Below, one piece after another: positions 26,814 through 35,031 of a stretch of DNA of 48,398 bases (within the stretch, counting starts at the first letter, position 1; the number at the start of each line of letters is the position of its first letter). The position numbers and the translations under genes were made by a program. This DNA comes from Bacteroidales bacterium UBA1794 (GTDB taxonomy: Bacteria > Bacteroidota > Bacteroidia > Bacteroidales > Bacteroidaceae), in assembly GCA_002315435.1 (NCBI GenBank), contig DCFW01000039.1:1-48398 (forward strand), written 5' to 3'. The notes beneath the pieces were generated by a model that saw only the letters and a list, made by a program, of their open reading frames with translations, was not told where the DNA came from and searched no databases.

Positions 26814-27767
26814 TTAATCAAACAAGCTCAGTTGCCTTTTAGCAGCTTCCATTTCCTCTCTTTTGCGTTTACCTTTAGGCGTTTCCACCGTTACATTGCC
26901 ACTATACACCTTTGATACCATTTTCACGGTATAACGGCTATTGAATATATTGCCTTCCTCATCCATACGGCGATTTATTTCAAGTGTACAACGGATACAG
27001 GTACCATTCTGAAAAGAAATTCTATCAGTCTCTACACTCTGTTTGAAATCCTCATCAAGCATAAAGAACTCTATCGGAGCTTCAGCACCTTCATAGATAC
27101 CACGCCAGCGATAATTTCCAGTCTTTAATACAGGGGAAACAATTTCAATATGAGCATCTTCATTGATCAATGGAGCCAATTCATCCGATTCCAGAATGAA
27201 ACTTTTAAATGCATTTCTATCAACACCTTCCACTACATCAACAGCTTCTCCTTTATTGTTTTTCGTAGACAACAATATATCAAAGCGAGCCATTTTAGCA
27301 TAAGATACGAGATGTTCAAAAAAGTTTGAAACCAATTTCCTTAGCTTGGAATCCTCTTCCAAAAGACTCTTTACGCTAGCTTCACTCAAATAAGGATTTG
27401 TACGATTTTTCTCTTTCAATCCAGCTTTAGCAATCGCAATCATCTCATTAACAAGAGCCGCATTCCATGATGGCTTTTGTCCTTTCGGAGCTTTCGGATG
27501 AGTCAAAACCATTTGTGAAATAAAACGCAGAATATCAGTATAAACAGGGACACCAGCTATCACAATTAAATGATAAGCATCACGCATTGGTCCTTTCTTT
27601 TGTGATTCCGTCTCGATCTTCAATTGAAACTTCAATTCTTTGGCCACATAGTCAAAAATTCTCAAAAGCTCTAATTCACAACGGTTACGCACTACGGCGT
27701 CCATGACATTGCTATTATCTCTAAATGTATATCGAATTTGAAATACGTTATAATCCTCTGTTTTCAT
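26814..27767 (-). CDS. Unknown protein with a C-terminal beta-clamp-binding-like motif
   Basis: A 317-aa soluble protein without signal peptide or membrane segment; I do not recognise a described domain. It is charged and mixed alpha/beta. The last residues are KRQLSLFD, and Q312-L-S-L-F316 is the consensus pentapeptide by which DNA polymerases, MutS-like proteins and Hda bind the beta sliding clamp. A basic stretch (PKGKRKREEMEAAKR) precedes it. A role at the replication fork or in repair is inference only. The gene is monocistronic, with a TAACTTTG -7 element (27828-27821, minus) upstream and a strong terminator. Confidence 0.75.
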   Translation of the reverse strand: MKTEDYNVFQIRYTFRDNSNVMDAVVRNRCELELLRIFDYVAKELKFQLKIETESQKKGPMRDAYHLIVIAGVPVYTDILRFISQMVLTHPKAPKGQKPSWNAALVNEMIAIAKAGLKEKNRTNPYLSEASVKSLLEEDSKLRKLVSNFFEHLVSYAKMARFDILLSTKNNKGEAVDVVEGVDRNAFKSFILESDELAPLINEDAHIEIVSPVLKTGNYRWRGIYEGAEAPIEFFMLDEDFKQSVETDRISFQNGTCIRCTLEINRRMDEEGNIFNSRYTVKMVSKVYSGNVTVETPKGKRKREEMEAAKRQLSLFD

Positions 27768-27820
27768 TTATTTCTTGCGATTTCTTTAATAACTTACACT
27801 ACGAATTTGTAACATGGACG

Positions 27821-27828
27821 CAAAGTTA
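27821..27828 (-). promoter_or_regulatory. Possible promoter of the unknown clamp-motif gene
   Basis: TAACTTTG on the minus strand matches the -7 consensus exactly. The -33 region is not convincing. The implied leader is about 47 nt. Confidence 0.35.
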
Positions 27829-27904
27829 AAGTAAATAAACAAAATCCGCCACTATTTTAATGCAAAAGATTAAGCATCATCATAAAAAAGCTCTTGAATA
27901 TTCG

Positions 27905-28765
27905 TCAATTTGAACTCCGGTAATCACTAGGACTCATGCCTGTGTTCTTCTTAAAATACTTACCAAAGAATGATTGGTTGGGAAAATTCAATTCAACTGC
28001 AATTTCTTGAATAGTCTTTATGGTGTTTTTCAATTGTGATTTCGCTGCAAGTATCACAAAACTGTTAATCCAGTCACTTACGGTTTTACCTGTTACCAAC
28101 TTCACCACCATCGACAAATATTTAGGAGTTATAAATTGCAATTGGGCATAGTATCCTACCCGTCGCTCCTGCTTGTATTGATCTTGCGCATCTTGAAGAA
28201 ATTTCTCTACAATGCTTTCCTGTCTATTCTTCGTCAATCCATGCTGACTTATTGGTAACAAACTATAAAGCCACAATGCCATCGCTGTTAAGAGATGCCG
28301 AAGTATTTCTTTCGTGAGCAAAGAATCACGTTTCTCCGTATTATCCCAAATAAATTCATAGAAACGATGCAAATGAATATAGTCTTTCTCTTCCATAGGA
28401 ATCACTTGGTTATCATTTAAAAACATGAAGGCACCAACTAACTGCGGAATATTCTGAAATATCACTTCATCACAAAATTTCTTTGAACAAGAAATAAATA
28501 ATCCGTCAAGATCATCACTAATGTATCCCTCTTTAACTATTGCTCCCGGAGAGAGGATCATGATATCATGAGGATTTAGATCATAATTCTTCATATTGAC
28601 AGTAAGTTTACCATGTCCATTGGTACATACCCCCAATACTGCTTCATCAATACGATTTGAATAATAATCCAACGCCTCTTTTTTTAAGCCCCGAAACATT
28701 ATAAAATCATCATCAATATAACGACATGATCCAAAATTATTAAAAAAGTCTATTGATTGTTCCAT
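27905..28765 (-). CDS. AraC-family transcriptional regulator
   Basis: This 286-aa protein has an N-terminal cupin-like sensor (about 1-160) and a C-terminal pair of helix-turn-helix motifs. The second has the family signature IQEIAVELNFPNQSFFGKYFKKNTGMSPSDYR. It is divergent from the RND efflux operon starting at 28973, the usual arrangement for a local regulator, so control of that pump is likely but inferred. The effector is unknown. Confidence 0.9.
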   Translation of the reverse strand: MEQSIDFFNNFGSCRYIDDDFIMFRGLKKEALDYYSNRIDEAVLGVCTNGHGKLTVNMKNYDLNPHDIMILSPGAIVKEGYISDDLDGLFISCSKKFCDEVIFQNIPQLVGAFMFLNDNQVIPMEEKDYIHLHRFYEFIWDNTEKRDSLLTKEILRHLLTAMALWLYSLLPISQHGLTKNRQESIVEKFLQDAQDQYKQERRVGYYAQLQFITPKYLSMVVKLVTGKTVSDWINSFVILAAKSQLKNTIKTIQEIAVELNFPNQSFFGKYFKKNTGMSPSDYRSSN

Positions 28766-28809
28766 ATTTCATATTTCTTATTTTGACCACAAATATATGA
28801 TATGTTTCT

Positions 28810-28836
28810 AATATTTCTATACTTATTGGAAATATT
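28810..28836. promoter_or_regulatory. Inverted repeat in the AraC/RND divergent region
   Basis: AATATTTC (28810-28817) and GAAATATT (28829-28836) are perfect complements about one helical turn apart. A minus-strand TATATTTG (28797-28790) lies between it and the AraC start and could be that gene's -7 element, so the repeat sits at a plausible operator position. Confidence 0.35.
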
Positions 28837-28972
28837 GACCAACTCTTAATACATTATAGCCTTTTATTATGCTAAAAAACATATGAACTTTGCACCTCTA
28901 ATAATAGATTAGTGCTTTAATGCGAATAAAAGACAAGATAATTATTAATTTTCTAAATAAATTGCTTGAATT

Positions 28973-29995
28973 ATGAGAACAGGAAGAACATTCTTGGGAG
29001 TTGTTTGTCTAATGGTTTTGATCGGCTGTTCATCAAAACAAAAAACAGAAACAACAGAACCGATAACAGTAAAAACAATAGTTGCCGCTTCTACCTCAGA
29101 GTCTGGCAATCGAACTTATGTAGGAACGGTTGAAGAATCATATGGTTCATCACTGAGCTTTTCAGGTTTGGGCACCGTTTCGCAAGTTGTTGTTGATGAA
29201 GGACAAGCTGTAAAAAAAGGACAAGTGTTAGCTGTGCTGGACAAGTCTACTGTGATGAACTCCTATGACATCGCAAAATCGACACTTAAACAGGCTCAAG
29301 ACGCATACAAACGTATGAACGGCCTTTACAAGAAAGGTAGTCTTCCTGAAATCAAATTTATAGAAACACAAACACAGCTGGTTCAAGCGCAGGCTGCAGA
29401 AAGGATCGCACGAAAGAGTATAAGTGACTGCGTGTTACGTGCTCCTTTTTCGGGATATATATCCCAAAGAATGGTTGATGTTGGTAACAACGTCACTCCG
29501 GGATTAAGCTGCTTCAAACTTGTGAAAATAGATCACATCAAAATAAAAGTATCCATACCGGAACAAGAAATATCAAAAATAAAAATAGGACAAGGCATCG
29601 GCTTTACCGTCTCTGCTCTTGATAATAGAAGCTATATGGGACGTGTGATAGAAAAAGGTGTACAGGCCAATGCTCTGAGCCATACTTATGATGTGAAATT
29701 GGCTCTTGCAAATCCGGGACATGAATTAATGCCGGGAATGGTATGCAATGTAGCCATTAATACTCAACAAGCCAATAATGCCATTATAGTTCCACAAGAG
29801 GCTGTCATGCTGGATGCTAACGGGACCAAATTTGTGTGGGTGGCTGAAGGAAGTATGGCCCAAAAGAAGGCTGTCACGACAGGTGATGCCAACAATCAAG
29901 GGGTAGTTATCATCGGCGGACTAAACAATGGCGACCAAGTGATTGTAAACGGACAAAATAAAGTAAGTGAAGGCTCTAAAATTAAATTGTTATGA
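28973..29995 (+). CDS. RND efflux periplasmic adaptor lipoprotein
   Basis: This 340-aa membrane fusion protein has a lipobox LIGC (C19). The barrel-sandwich part is visible in LSFSGLGTVSQVVVDEGQAVKKGQVLAVLD and DCVLRAPFSGYISQRMVDVGNNV, with a short helical hairpin between them. The beta-barrel and membrane-proximal regions end in NGDQVIVNGQNKVSEGSKIKLL. Its stop overlaps the start of the pump gene by four bases (ATGA). It is part of a tripartite pump. Confidence 0.92.
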   Translation: MRTGRTFLGVVCLMVLIGCSSKQKTETTEPITVKTIVAASTSESGNRTYVGTVEESYGSSLSFSGLGTVSQVVVDEGQAVKKGQVLAVLDKSTVMNSYDIAKSTLKQAQDAYKRMNGLYKKGSLPEIKFIETQTQLVQAQAAERIARKSISDCVLRAPFSGYISQRMVDVGNNVTPGLSCFKLVKIDHIKIKVSIPEQEISKIKIGQGIGFTVSALDNRSYMGRVIEKGVQANALSHTYDVKLALANPGHELMPGMVCNVAINTQQANNAIIVPQEAVMLDANGTKFVWVAEGSMAQKKAVTTGDANNQGVVIIGGLNNGDQVIVNGQNKVSEGSKIKLL

Positions 29996-32900
29996 AAATA
30001 TCAACTAAAAGAGACGTAGTAGAAGCTGTGATGCACTATAGAAGCATCATGCTTCTATTACTTGCCATCTTTGTGGCTTTCGGAGTTTACTCATTACAAA
30101 ATATGCCTAAGAATGAGTTCCCATCCTTCACAGTCCGTCAAGGTGTTGTCGCAGGAGTCTATCCGGGAGCAAACTCTGCAGAGGTTGAGGAACAACTAAC
30201 AAAACCTCTTGAGAAATTTTTGTGGGGATTCAAAGAAATAAAGAAAGCAAAGACATACTCTCAAAGTAAAGATGGAATGTGTTACGTGTTTGTGGAACTG
30301 AATGATAACGTAAAAAATAAAGATGAGTTCTGGAGTAAATTTAAAATTCGTTTACAACAGTTCAAAAGCAATCTCCCAACCGGCGTACTGGCTTTAATTG
30401 CCAACGATGATTTCGGTGACACTTCTGCCATGTTGATTACACTTGAAAGCAAGGATAAAACCTATCGTGAATTGCACAACTACATGACGAATCTGCAAGA
30501 TAGATTACGTACCATTCCTGAAGTGGCCAACTTACGCGTATATGGCGAACAGCAAGAACAAATAGGTGTGTATATCGACCGTGACCGTTTGTCTGACTAT
30601 GGATTGAATACTGCCACATTACTAAGCTCTTTGTCTGCTCAAGGTTTGACGGTAATAAGCGGATCTGTGGATGACAAAAAAACCGTACGACCGATACACC
30701 TGCATTCATCGTTGAACACAGAAAATGATGTGGCACAACAGATTGTATACTCTGATCCGAAGGGTAACGTCATCAGACTGCGTGATATAGCAACGATCAA
30801 ACGTGAATATCCCGATGCCGACACTTATGTGAAAAACAATGGTAAGAAATGTATTGTACTATCATTGGAAATGAACGAAGGCAGCAACATTGTAAAATTC
30901 GGAGGCAACGTAAAAAACAAGATTAAAGATTTTGAAAAGACACTGCCAAAGGATGTAACCATCTATCCGATTACCGATCAAAGTAGTGTGGTAAACTCCT
31001 CCATTGTCGACTTCCTCAAAGAGTTACTTATTGCCATATGCTCTGTGGTATTAGTCATTATGCTATTATTGCCCATGCGTGTTGCAGCTGTTGCAGCAAG
31101 TACCATTCCTATCACCATATTTATGTCATTAGGTCTATTCTATGGTTTAGGCATAGAGCTTAACACCGTGACATTAGCGGCATTGATTGTCACATTAGGA
31201 ATGATTGTGGACAACTCTATCGTGATTATCGACTGCTATATCGAAAAGATTGATGAGGGCATGAGCCGATGGCATGCGGCATCCTTTGCTGCTAAAGAGT
31301 TCTTCTCTTCCATATTCAGTGCCACATTGGCTATCTCCATCACATTTTTCCCTCTACTGATTACGATGAAAGGATTACTTTACGACTTTGTGAAATGGTT
31401 CCCACTGGGTGTTTCCATCGTCCTTGGTGCCTCATTGCTTATTGCTGTTTTTGTGGTGCCATGGCTACAATTCACATTTATAAAGAAAGGATTGAAAGCG
31501 GATCCTAACAAGAAAAGCAGGAAGACATTTCTTGATTACATACAGCAATATTACAATATTCTCATCGAAGCCTGCTTCCGTCATCCATTCGTCACTTTGG
31601 GAATAGGCGTCCTTTCCATAGTCATTGGAGCAAAGTTCTTTTCCATGCAACCGCAAAAGCTGATGCCCATTGCTGAACGTAACCAATTTGCCATTGAAAT
31701 ATATCTACCAACCGGAACGGCCATAGAACGTACAGCACAAGTGGCAGACAGCTTGCAATACATTATCAAAAAGGATAAACGGGTGGTAAATGTAACCACA
31801 TTCTATGGCAGCGGTTCTCCTCGCTTCCAAACGAGTTATGCCCCTCAAATCGGTGGTTCAAACTATGCTCAATGTATTGTCAACACAAATGGGAATGCTG
31901 ACACGGAAGCATTGCTTGATAAATTTACACCTATATATACAAACTATTTTCCTGATGCTACAATCCGTTTCAAGCAGCTGGATTATTCAGAGGCTAATTC
32001 GCCAATAGAAATAAGATTCAGCGGAGAAAACCTTTCTCAATTGCATCAAGCAGTAGATCAGGCAATGGCTATTATGAGACGCGATTCCAAGCTAATGATT
32101 GTTCGCAGTAATTTTGAAGCAAATACCAACGGGATGGATGTGTTGATGAACAGCGATGAAGCGAACCGATTGGGCATCAACAAAACAATGCTTGCAATGA
32201 ATCTGGCTACACGCTTCGGCTCGGGCATTACGCTTACCTCCATTTGGGAAGGGGATTATCCTGTAAACGTAATGCTGAAAGATAATCATGCCGGACTACA
32301 ATACCCTGAGGACTTAAACAATGCTACAATTAGCGGTATAATCCCGGGTGTGAATGTCCCATTGCGCCAAATAGCGAAAGTAAAACCTGACTGGAGCGAT
32401 GGCATGATCGTAAGGCGAAACGGAGTGCGTACGGTGTCTATATTTGCTGACATAACACGTGGAACGAATTTAAATAGTGCTACAGACAAAGTGCTCAAAG
32501 AATTGTCAACAATGAAATTGCCATCAGGAGTGACTATGTCGCCCGGCGGACAACGTGAAAGCGATCTTGAGACCGGTCCGCAAATCTACGGAGGACTAGC
32601 CATTTCCATTGTTGTAATCTTTGCTATTTTATTATTTCATTTCAAGGACATCCGACTGTCCATACTTGTCCTGTTTTCACTACTGTTCTCGCTGCTTGGT
32701 GCAGCCACAGGCGTGTCGGTAATGGGACAAGAATTGGGTATAACCGGAATCTTAGGCATCATTTCACTAATGGGTATTATCGTCCGAAACGGTATTATCA
32801 TGATCGACTATGCCGAAGAACTACGAGTCAAACACAGGATGAGTGCCAAACATGCAGCATTGCAAGCTGCTCAACGCCGTATGCGTCCTATCTTCCTTAC

Positions 32901-33135
32901 CAGTGCGGCAGCATCTATGGGCGTTGTGCCTATGGTTATAGCTAACACGCCGATGTGGGGACCGATGGGTACAGTGGTCTGCTTCGGTACAATTATTTCC
33001 ATGTTCTTTATCATAACAATGATACCTATCGGATATTGGATCATATTCAGAATAGAAGATCATAAGCGCAATCTAAAGAACGAAAAACAACGTTCAGCTG
33101 CAATGAATGATAGATTACACAGTTTAGTAGGCTAA
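29992..33135 (+). CDS. RND efflux pump, HAE-like (multidrug or lipophilic substrate) branch
   Basis: This 1047-aa inner-membrane pump has twelve predicted membrane segments and two large periplasmic loops. The fourth segment reads IVTLGMIVDNSIVIID, with a single aspartate in VDN. This is the HAE/AcrB-like form and lacks the DFG...D...E pattern of the metal pump at 12372-15497. The substrate is unknown; drugs, bile salts or lipids are typical in gut Bacteroidales. It lies between its adaptor and TolC genes. Confidence 0.92.
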   Translation: MKISTKRDVVEAVMHYRSIMLLLLAIFVAFGVYSLQNMPKNEFPSFTVRQGVVAGVYPGANSAEVEEQLTKPLEKFLWGFKEIKKAKTYSQSKDGMCYVFVELNDNVKNKDEFWSKFKIRLQQFKSNLPTGVLALIANDDFGDTSAMLITLESKDKTYRELHNYMTNLQDRLRTIPEVANLRVYGEQQEQIGVYIDRDRLSDYGLNTATLLSSLSAQGLTVISGSVDDKKTVRPIHLHSSLNTENDVAQQIVYSDPKGNVIRLRDIATIKREYPDADTYVKNNGKKCIVLSLEMNEGSNIVKFGGNVKNKIKDFEKTLPKDVTIYPITDQSSVVNSSIVDFLKELLIAICSVVLVIMLLLPMRVAAVAASTIPITIFMSLGLFYGLGIELNTVTLAALIVTLGMIVDNSIVIIDCYIEKIDEGMSRWHAASFAAKEFFSSIFSATLAISITFFPLLITMKGLLYDFVKWFPLGVSIVLGASLLIAVFVVPWLQFTFIKKGLKADPNKKSRKTFLDYIQQYYNILIEACFRHPFVTLGIGVLSIVIGAKFFSMQPQKLMPIAERNQFAIEIYLPTGTAIERTAQVADSLQYIIKKDKRVVNVTTFYGSGSPRFQTSYAPQIGGSNYAQCIVNTNGNADTEALLDKFTPIYTNYFPDATIRFKQLDYSEANSPIEIRFSGENLSQLHQAVDQAMAIMRRDSKLMIVRSNFEANTNGMDVLMNSDEANRLGINKTMLAMNLATRFGSGITLTSIWEGDYPVNVMLKDNHAGLQYPEDLNNATISGIIPGVNVPLRQIAKVKPDWSDGMIVRRNGVRTVSIFADITRGTNLNSATDKVLKELSTMKLPSGVTMSPGGQRESDLETGPQIYGGLAISIVVIFAILLFHFKDIRLSILVLFSLLFSLLGAATGVSVMGQELGITGILGIISLMGIIVRNGIIMIDYAEELRVKHRMSAKHAALQAAQRRMRPIFLTSAAASMGVVPMVIANTPMWGPMGTVVCFGTIISMFFIITMIPIGYWIIFRIEDHKRNLKNEKQRSAAMNDRLHSLVG

Positions 33136-33153
33136 ATAAATAACAGGAAGATT

Positions 33154-34515
33154 ATGAAAATATCAATAATTATATTAGTAACAGGAATGCTAATAGCTCC
33201 GGAACTTCAAGCACAGAAGGTCTATTCATTATCCGAATGTCGACAAATGGCATTGGACAACAATATAAAGATGCGAAATGGTAAACTGGAAATAGATCAG
33301 GCCAAAGAGCAAGAAAGAGAAGCATACAGCAAATACTTTCCCACCGTTACGGCTTCGGGCAGTTACTTTAAAGCATATGATGACTTGCTGAAGAAAAAGA
33401 TAAGTCTGTCAACAAGTCAGCAACAAGAACTGACCAAAACTATTACGGATTTAGGATTAAATGCGAGTGCCCTATCGGGCATGCCAACCAGTTATACCCT
33501 TAAGGCCATAAACCATGGAATAGTAGCAGATGTAATGGCTATGGAACCTCTTTATGCCGGTGGACAAATAACCAACGGCAATAAATTGGCCAAATTGCAA
33601 ACAGAAGTAAAAAAATTGCAATTGCAGCAATCGCAGGACGAACTGTTGAATACAACAGAACAATATTACAATCAATTGCTCACTCTTTATGAAAAGCAAC
33701 ATACGCTTGATGCTGTCGACAAACAATTGGAACGCATTCATCAAGATGCAACCAACTCTTTCAAAGCCGGAATAAAGAATAAAGATGATGTACTAAGCGT
33801 TGAATTGAAACAAAATGAAATTTCGACCAACCGATTGAAACTGGAGAATGGCATAAGCCTTTGTAAAATGGTGTTAGCTCAATATATTGGCATGAACGGA
33901 AAAGAGATTCAAATTGATACTACCTTATCAAAGAATCTACCCAATCCTACCACTTATTATACGGACCATGCCACGGCATTGGACAATCGTAATGAAGCGA
34001 AGCTATTGGATAAGAACGTAGAAGCTAACGCTTTACAAACAAAGATAAAGAAAGGAGCGCAATTGCCGACAGTTGCTGTAGGAGCTGTTGCATTATATCA
34101 AGACCTGATGGGAAGTGGACAAGCCAACATTGTTGGGCTGGCCACTGTGAGCGTACCAATCAGTGATATATGGACCGGCAAACACGGTGTAAGGCATCAA
34201 CAACTCGCTGAACAAATTGCACGTGAAGATCGTGAGGACAATCGCCAGCTGTTGATGATACAGATGCAAAGTTCTTATAATGATTTGGTGAATGCATACA
34301 AACAAATTGAATTAGCTAAAAAGAGTATGGAAAAGTCTGCTGAAAACCTTCGCTTGAATGAAGACTATTACCATGCAGGAACAGCAACAATGAGCGACCT
34401 GCTTGAGGCTCAGGCAAAAGACCAACAGTCGCATGATCAATATACAGATGCCGTTGCACAATATTTAAACAGCCGCACGTCTTATTTGATTGCAACGGGA
34501 CGCCAGGTTCAATAA
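33154..34515 (+). CDS. TolC-family outer-membrane efflux protein
   Basis: This 453-aa protein has a signal peptide (ending near LQAQ) and two outer-membrane-efflux repeats: YSLSECRQMALDNNIKMRNGKLEIDQAKEQ and the later LDKNVEANALQTKIKKGAQLPTVAVGA. The C-terminal helix ends SRTSYLIATGRQVQ, as in many Bacteroidales TolC proteins. It starts 18 bp after the pump gene, and a terminator follows at 34555-34587. Confidence 0.92.
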   Translation: MKISIIILVTGMLIAPELQAQKVYSLSECRQMALDNNIKMRNGKLEIDQAKEQEREAYSKYFPTVTASGSYFKAYDDLLKKKISLSTSQQQELTKTITDLGLNASALSGMPTSYTLKAINHGIVADVMAMEPLYAGGQITNGNKLAKLQTEVKKLQLQQSQDELLNTTEQYYNQLLTLYEKQHTLDAVDKQLERIHQDATNSFKAGIKNKDDVLSVELKQNEISTNRLKLENGISLCKMVLAQYIGMNGKEIQIDTTLSKNLPNPTTYYTDHATALDNRNEAKLLDKNVEANALQTKIKKGAQLPTVAVGAVALYQDLMGSGQANIVGLATVSVPISDIWTGKHGVRHQQLAEQIAREDREDNRQLLMIQMQSSYNDLVNAYKQIELAKKSMEKSAENLRLNEDYYHAGTATMSDLLEAQAKDQQSHDQYTDAVAQYLNSRTSYLIATGRQVQ

Positions 34516-34554
34516 GAATAGATCTCTATATAATACATGTTTTTAAACCTTCAT

Positions 34555-34587
34555 AAGTTCTCCGCATTATTGCGGGGAACTTTTTTT
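34555..34587 (+). terminator. Terminator of the RND efflux operon
   Basis: AAGTTCTCCGCA (34555-34566) and TGCGGGGAACTT (34571-34582) pair with one G-U across a TTAT loop, followed by TTTTTTTATT. Confidence 0.88.
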
Positions 34588-34676
34588 ATTGCTACATGAT
34601 GACCGCTTTCTACTTGATGATGAACAAGTTATCACTTGCAAACCATTGAAACAATACATGCACTTTTCCATCTCAT

Positions 34677-34790
34677 AAGCAACAAAACTTATTTTTACGG
34701 TTGTAGAAATGCTTTTCTACAAATGTAAAACGGTCGTGCCACAACCGTAAAAATGCTTTTCCACGGCTGTAGAAATAAGTTTTGTTGCTT
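34677..34790. repeat. 114-bp imperfect palindromic element
   Basis: The outer arms AAGCAACAAAACTTATTT (34677-34694) and its perfect 18-bp complement (34773-34790) enclose further partly complementary sequence. Almost the whole element can fold into one long hairpin. Inside, GTAGAAATGCTTTTCTAC (34703-34720) and GTAAAAATGCTTTTCCAC (34747-34764) are near-identical, nearly self-complementary repeats. A central small hairpin (ACGGT/ACCGT) lies between them. No transposase or obvious target duplication is seen. It resembles a REP/MITE-type element of unknown family. Confidence 0.75.
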
Positions 34791-34980
34791 TGTAACAGGA
34801 AGAATGCATTATAGCAATCAGAGAAATACTCACATAGAGTAGATCTCTTACAAAGGACGAGGAGGAAAGAGGACATGTAAGTCTCTGAAAACAACCAAAA
34901 TGCCAATTGTTCACAGCCTTCTAGTTTTTTAATAATTATTCTAAGGTATTTATACTCTCAGGAATAGTCATTATTAGGGA

Positions 34981-35011
34981 TTGTGCCCCGCTATAATACA
35001 ACTTAACTTTG
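34981..35011 (+). promoter_or_regulatory. Promoter of the TonB receptor operon
   Basis: TTGT (34981-34984), a 19-bp spacer and TAACTTTG (35004-35011) give a good Bacteroides promoter 20 bp before the ATG at 35032. The AT-rich palindrome TAATAATTATT near 34930-34940 lies just upstream and could be an iron-type operator, but I cannot assign it. Confidence 0.5.
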
Positions 35012-35031
35012 CAACCACAAATAATTGGTAA

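Larger units (their letters stand above)
34516..35031. other. Gene-free region between the RND operon and the TonB receptor
   Basis: It contains the operon terminator (34555-34587), a 114-bp palindromic element (34677-34790) and the receptor promoter (34981-35011). Small minus-strand frames across the palindrome have no family features and are not called. Confidence 0.6.

Noticed and set aside
34673..34914. Overlapping minus-strand ORFs of 77 and 65 aa across the palindromic element
   Set aside because: They translate the repeat arms, have no promoter or domain features and overlap each other in different frames.
34930..35031. Cobalamin or other riboswitch before the TonB receptor
   Set aside because: The predicted transcript leader is under 20 nt, and no riboswitch consensus is seen, so there is no room for one.
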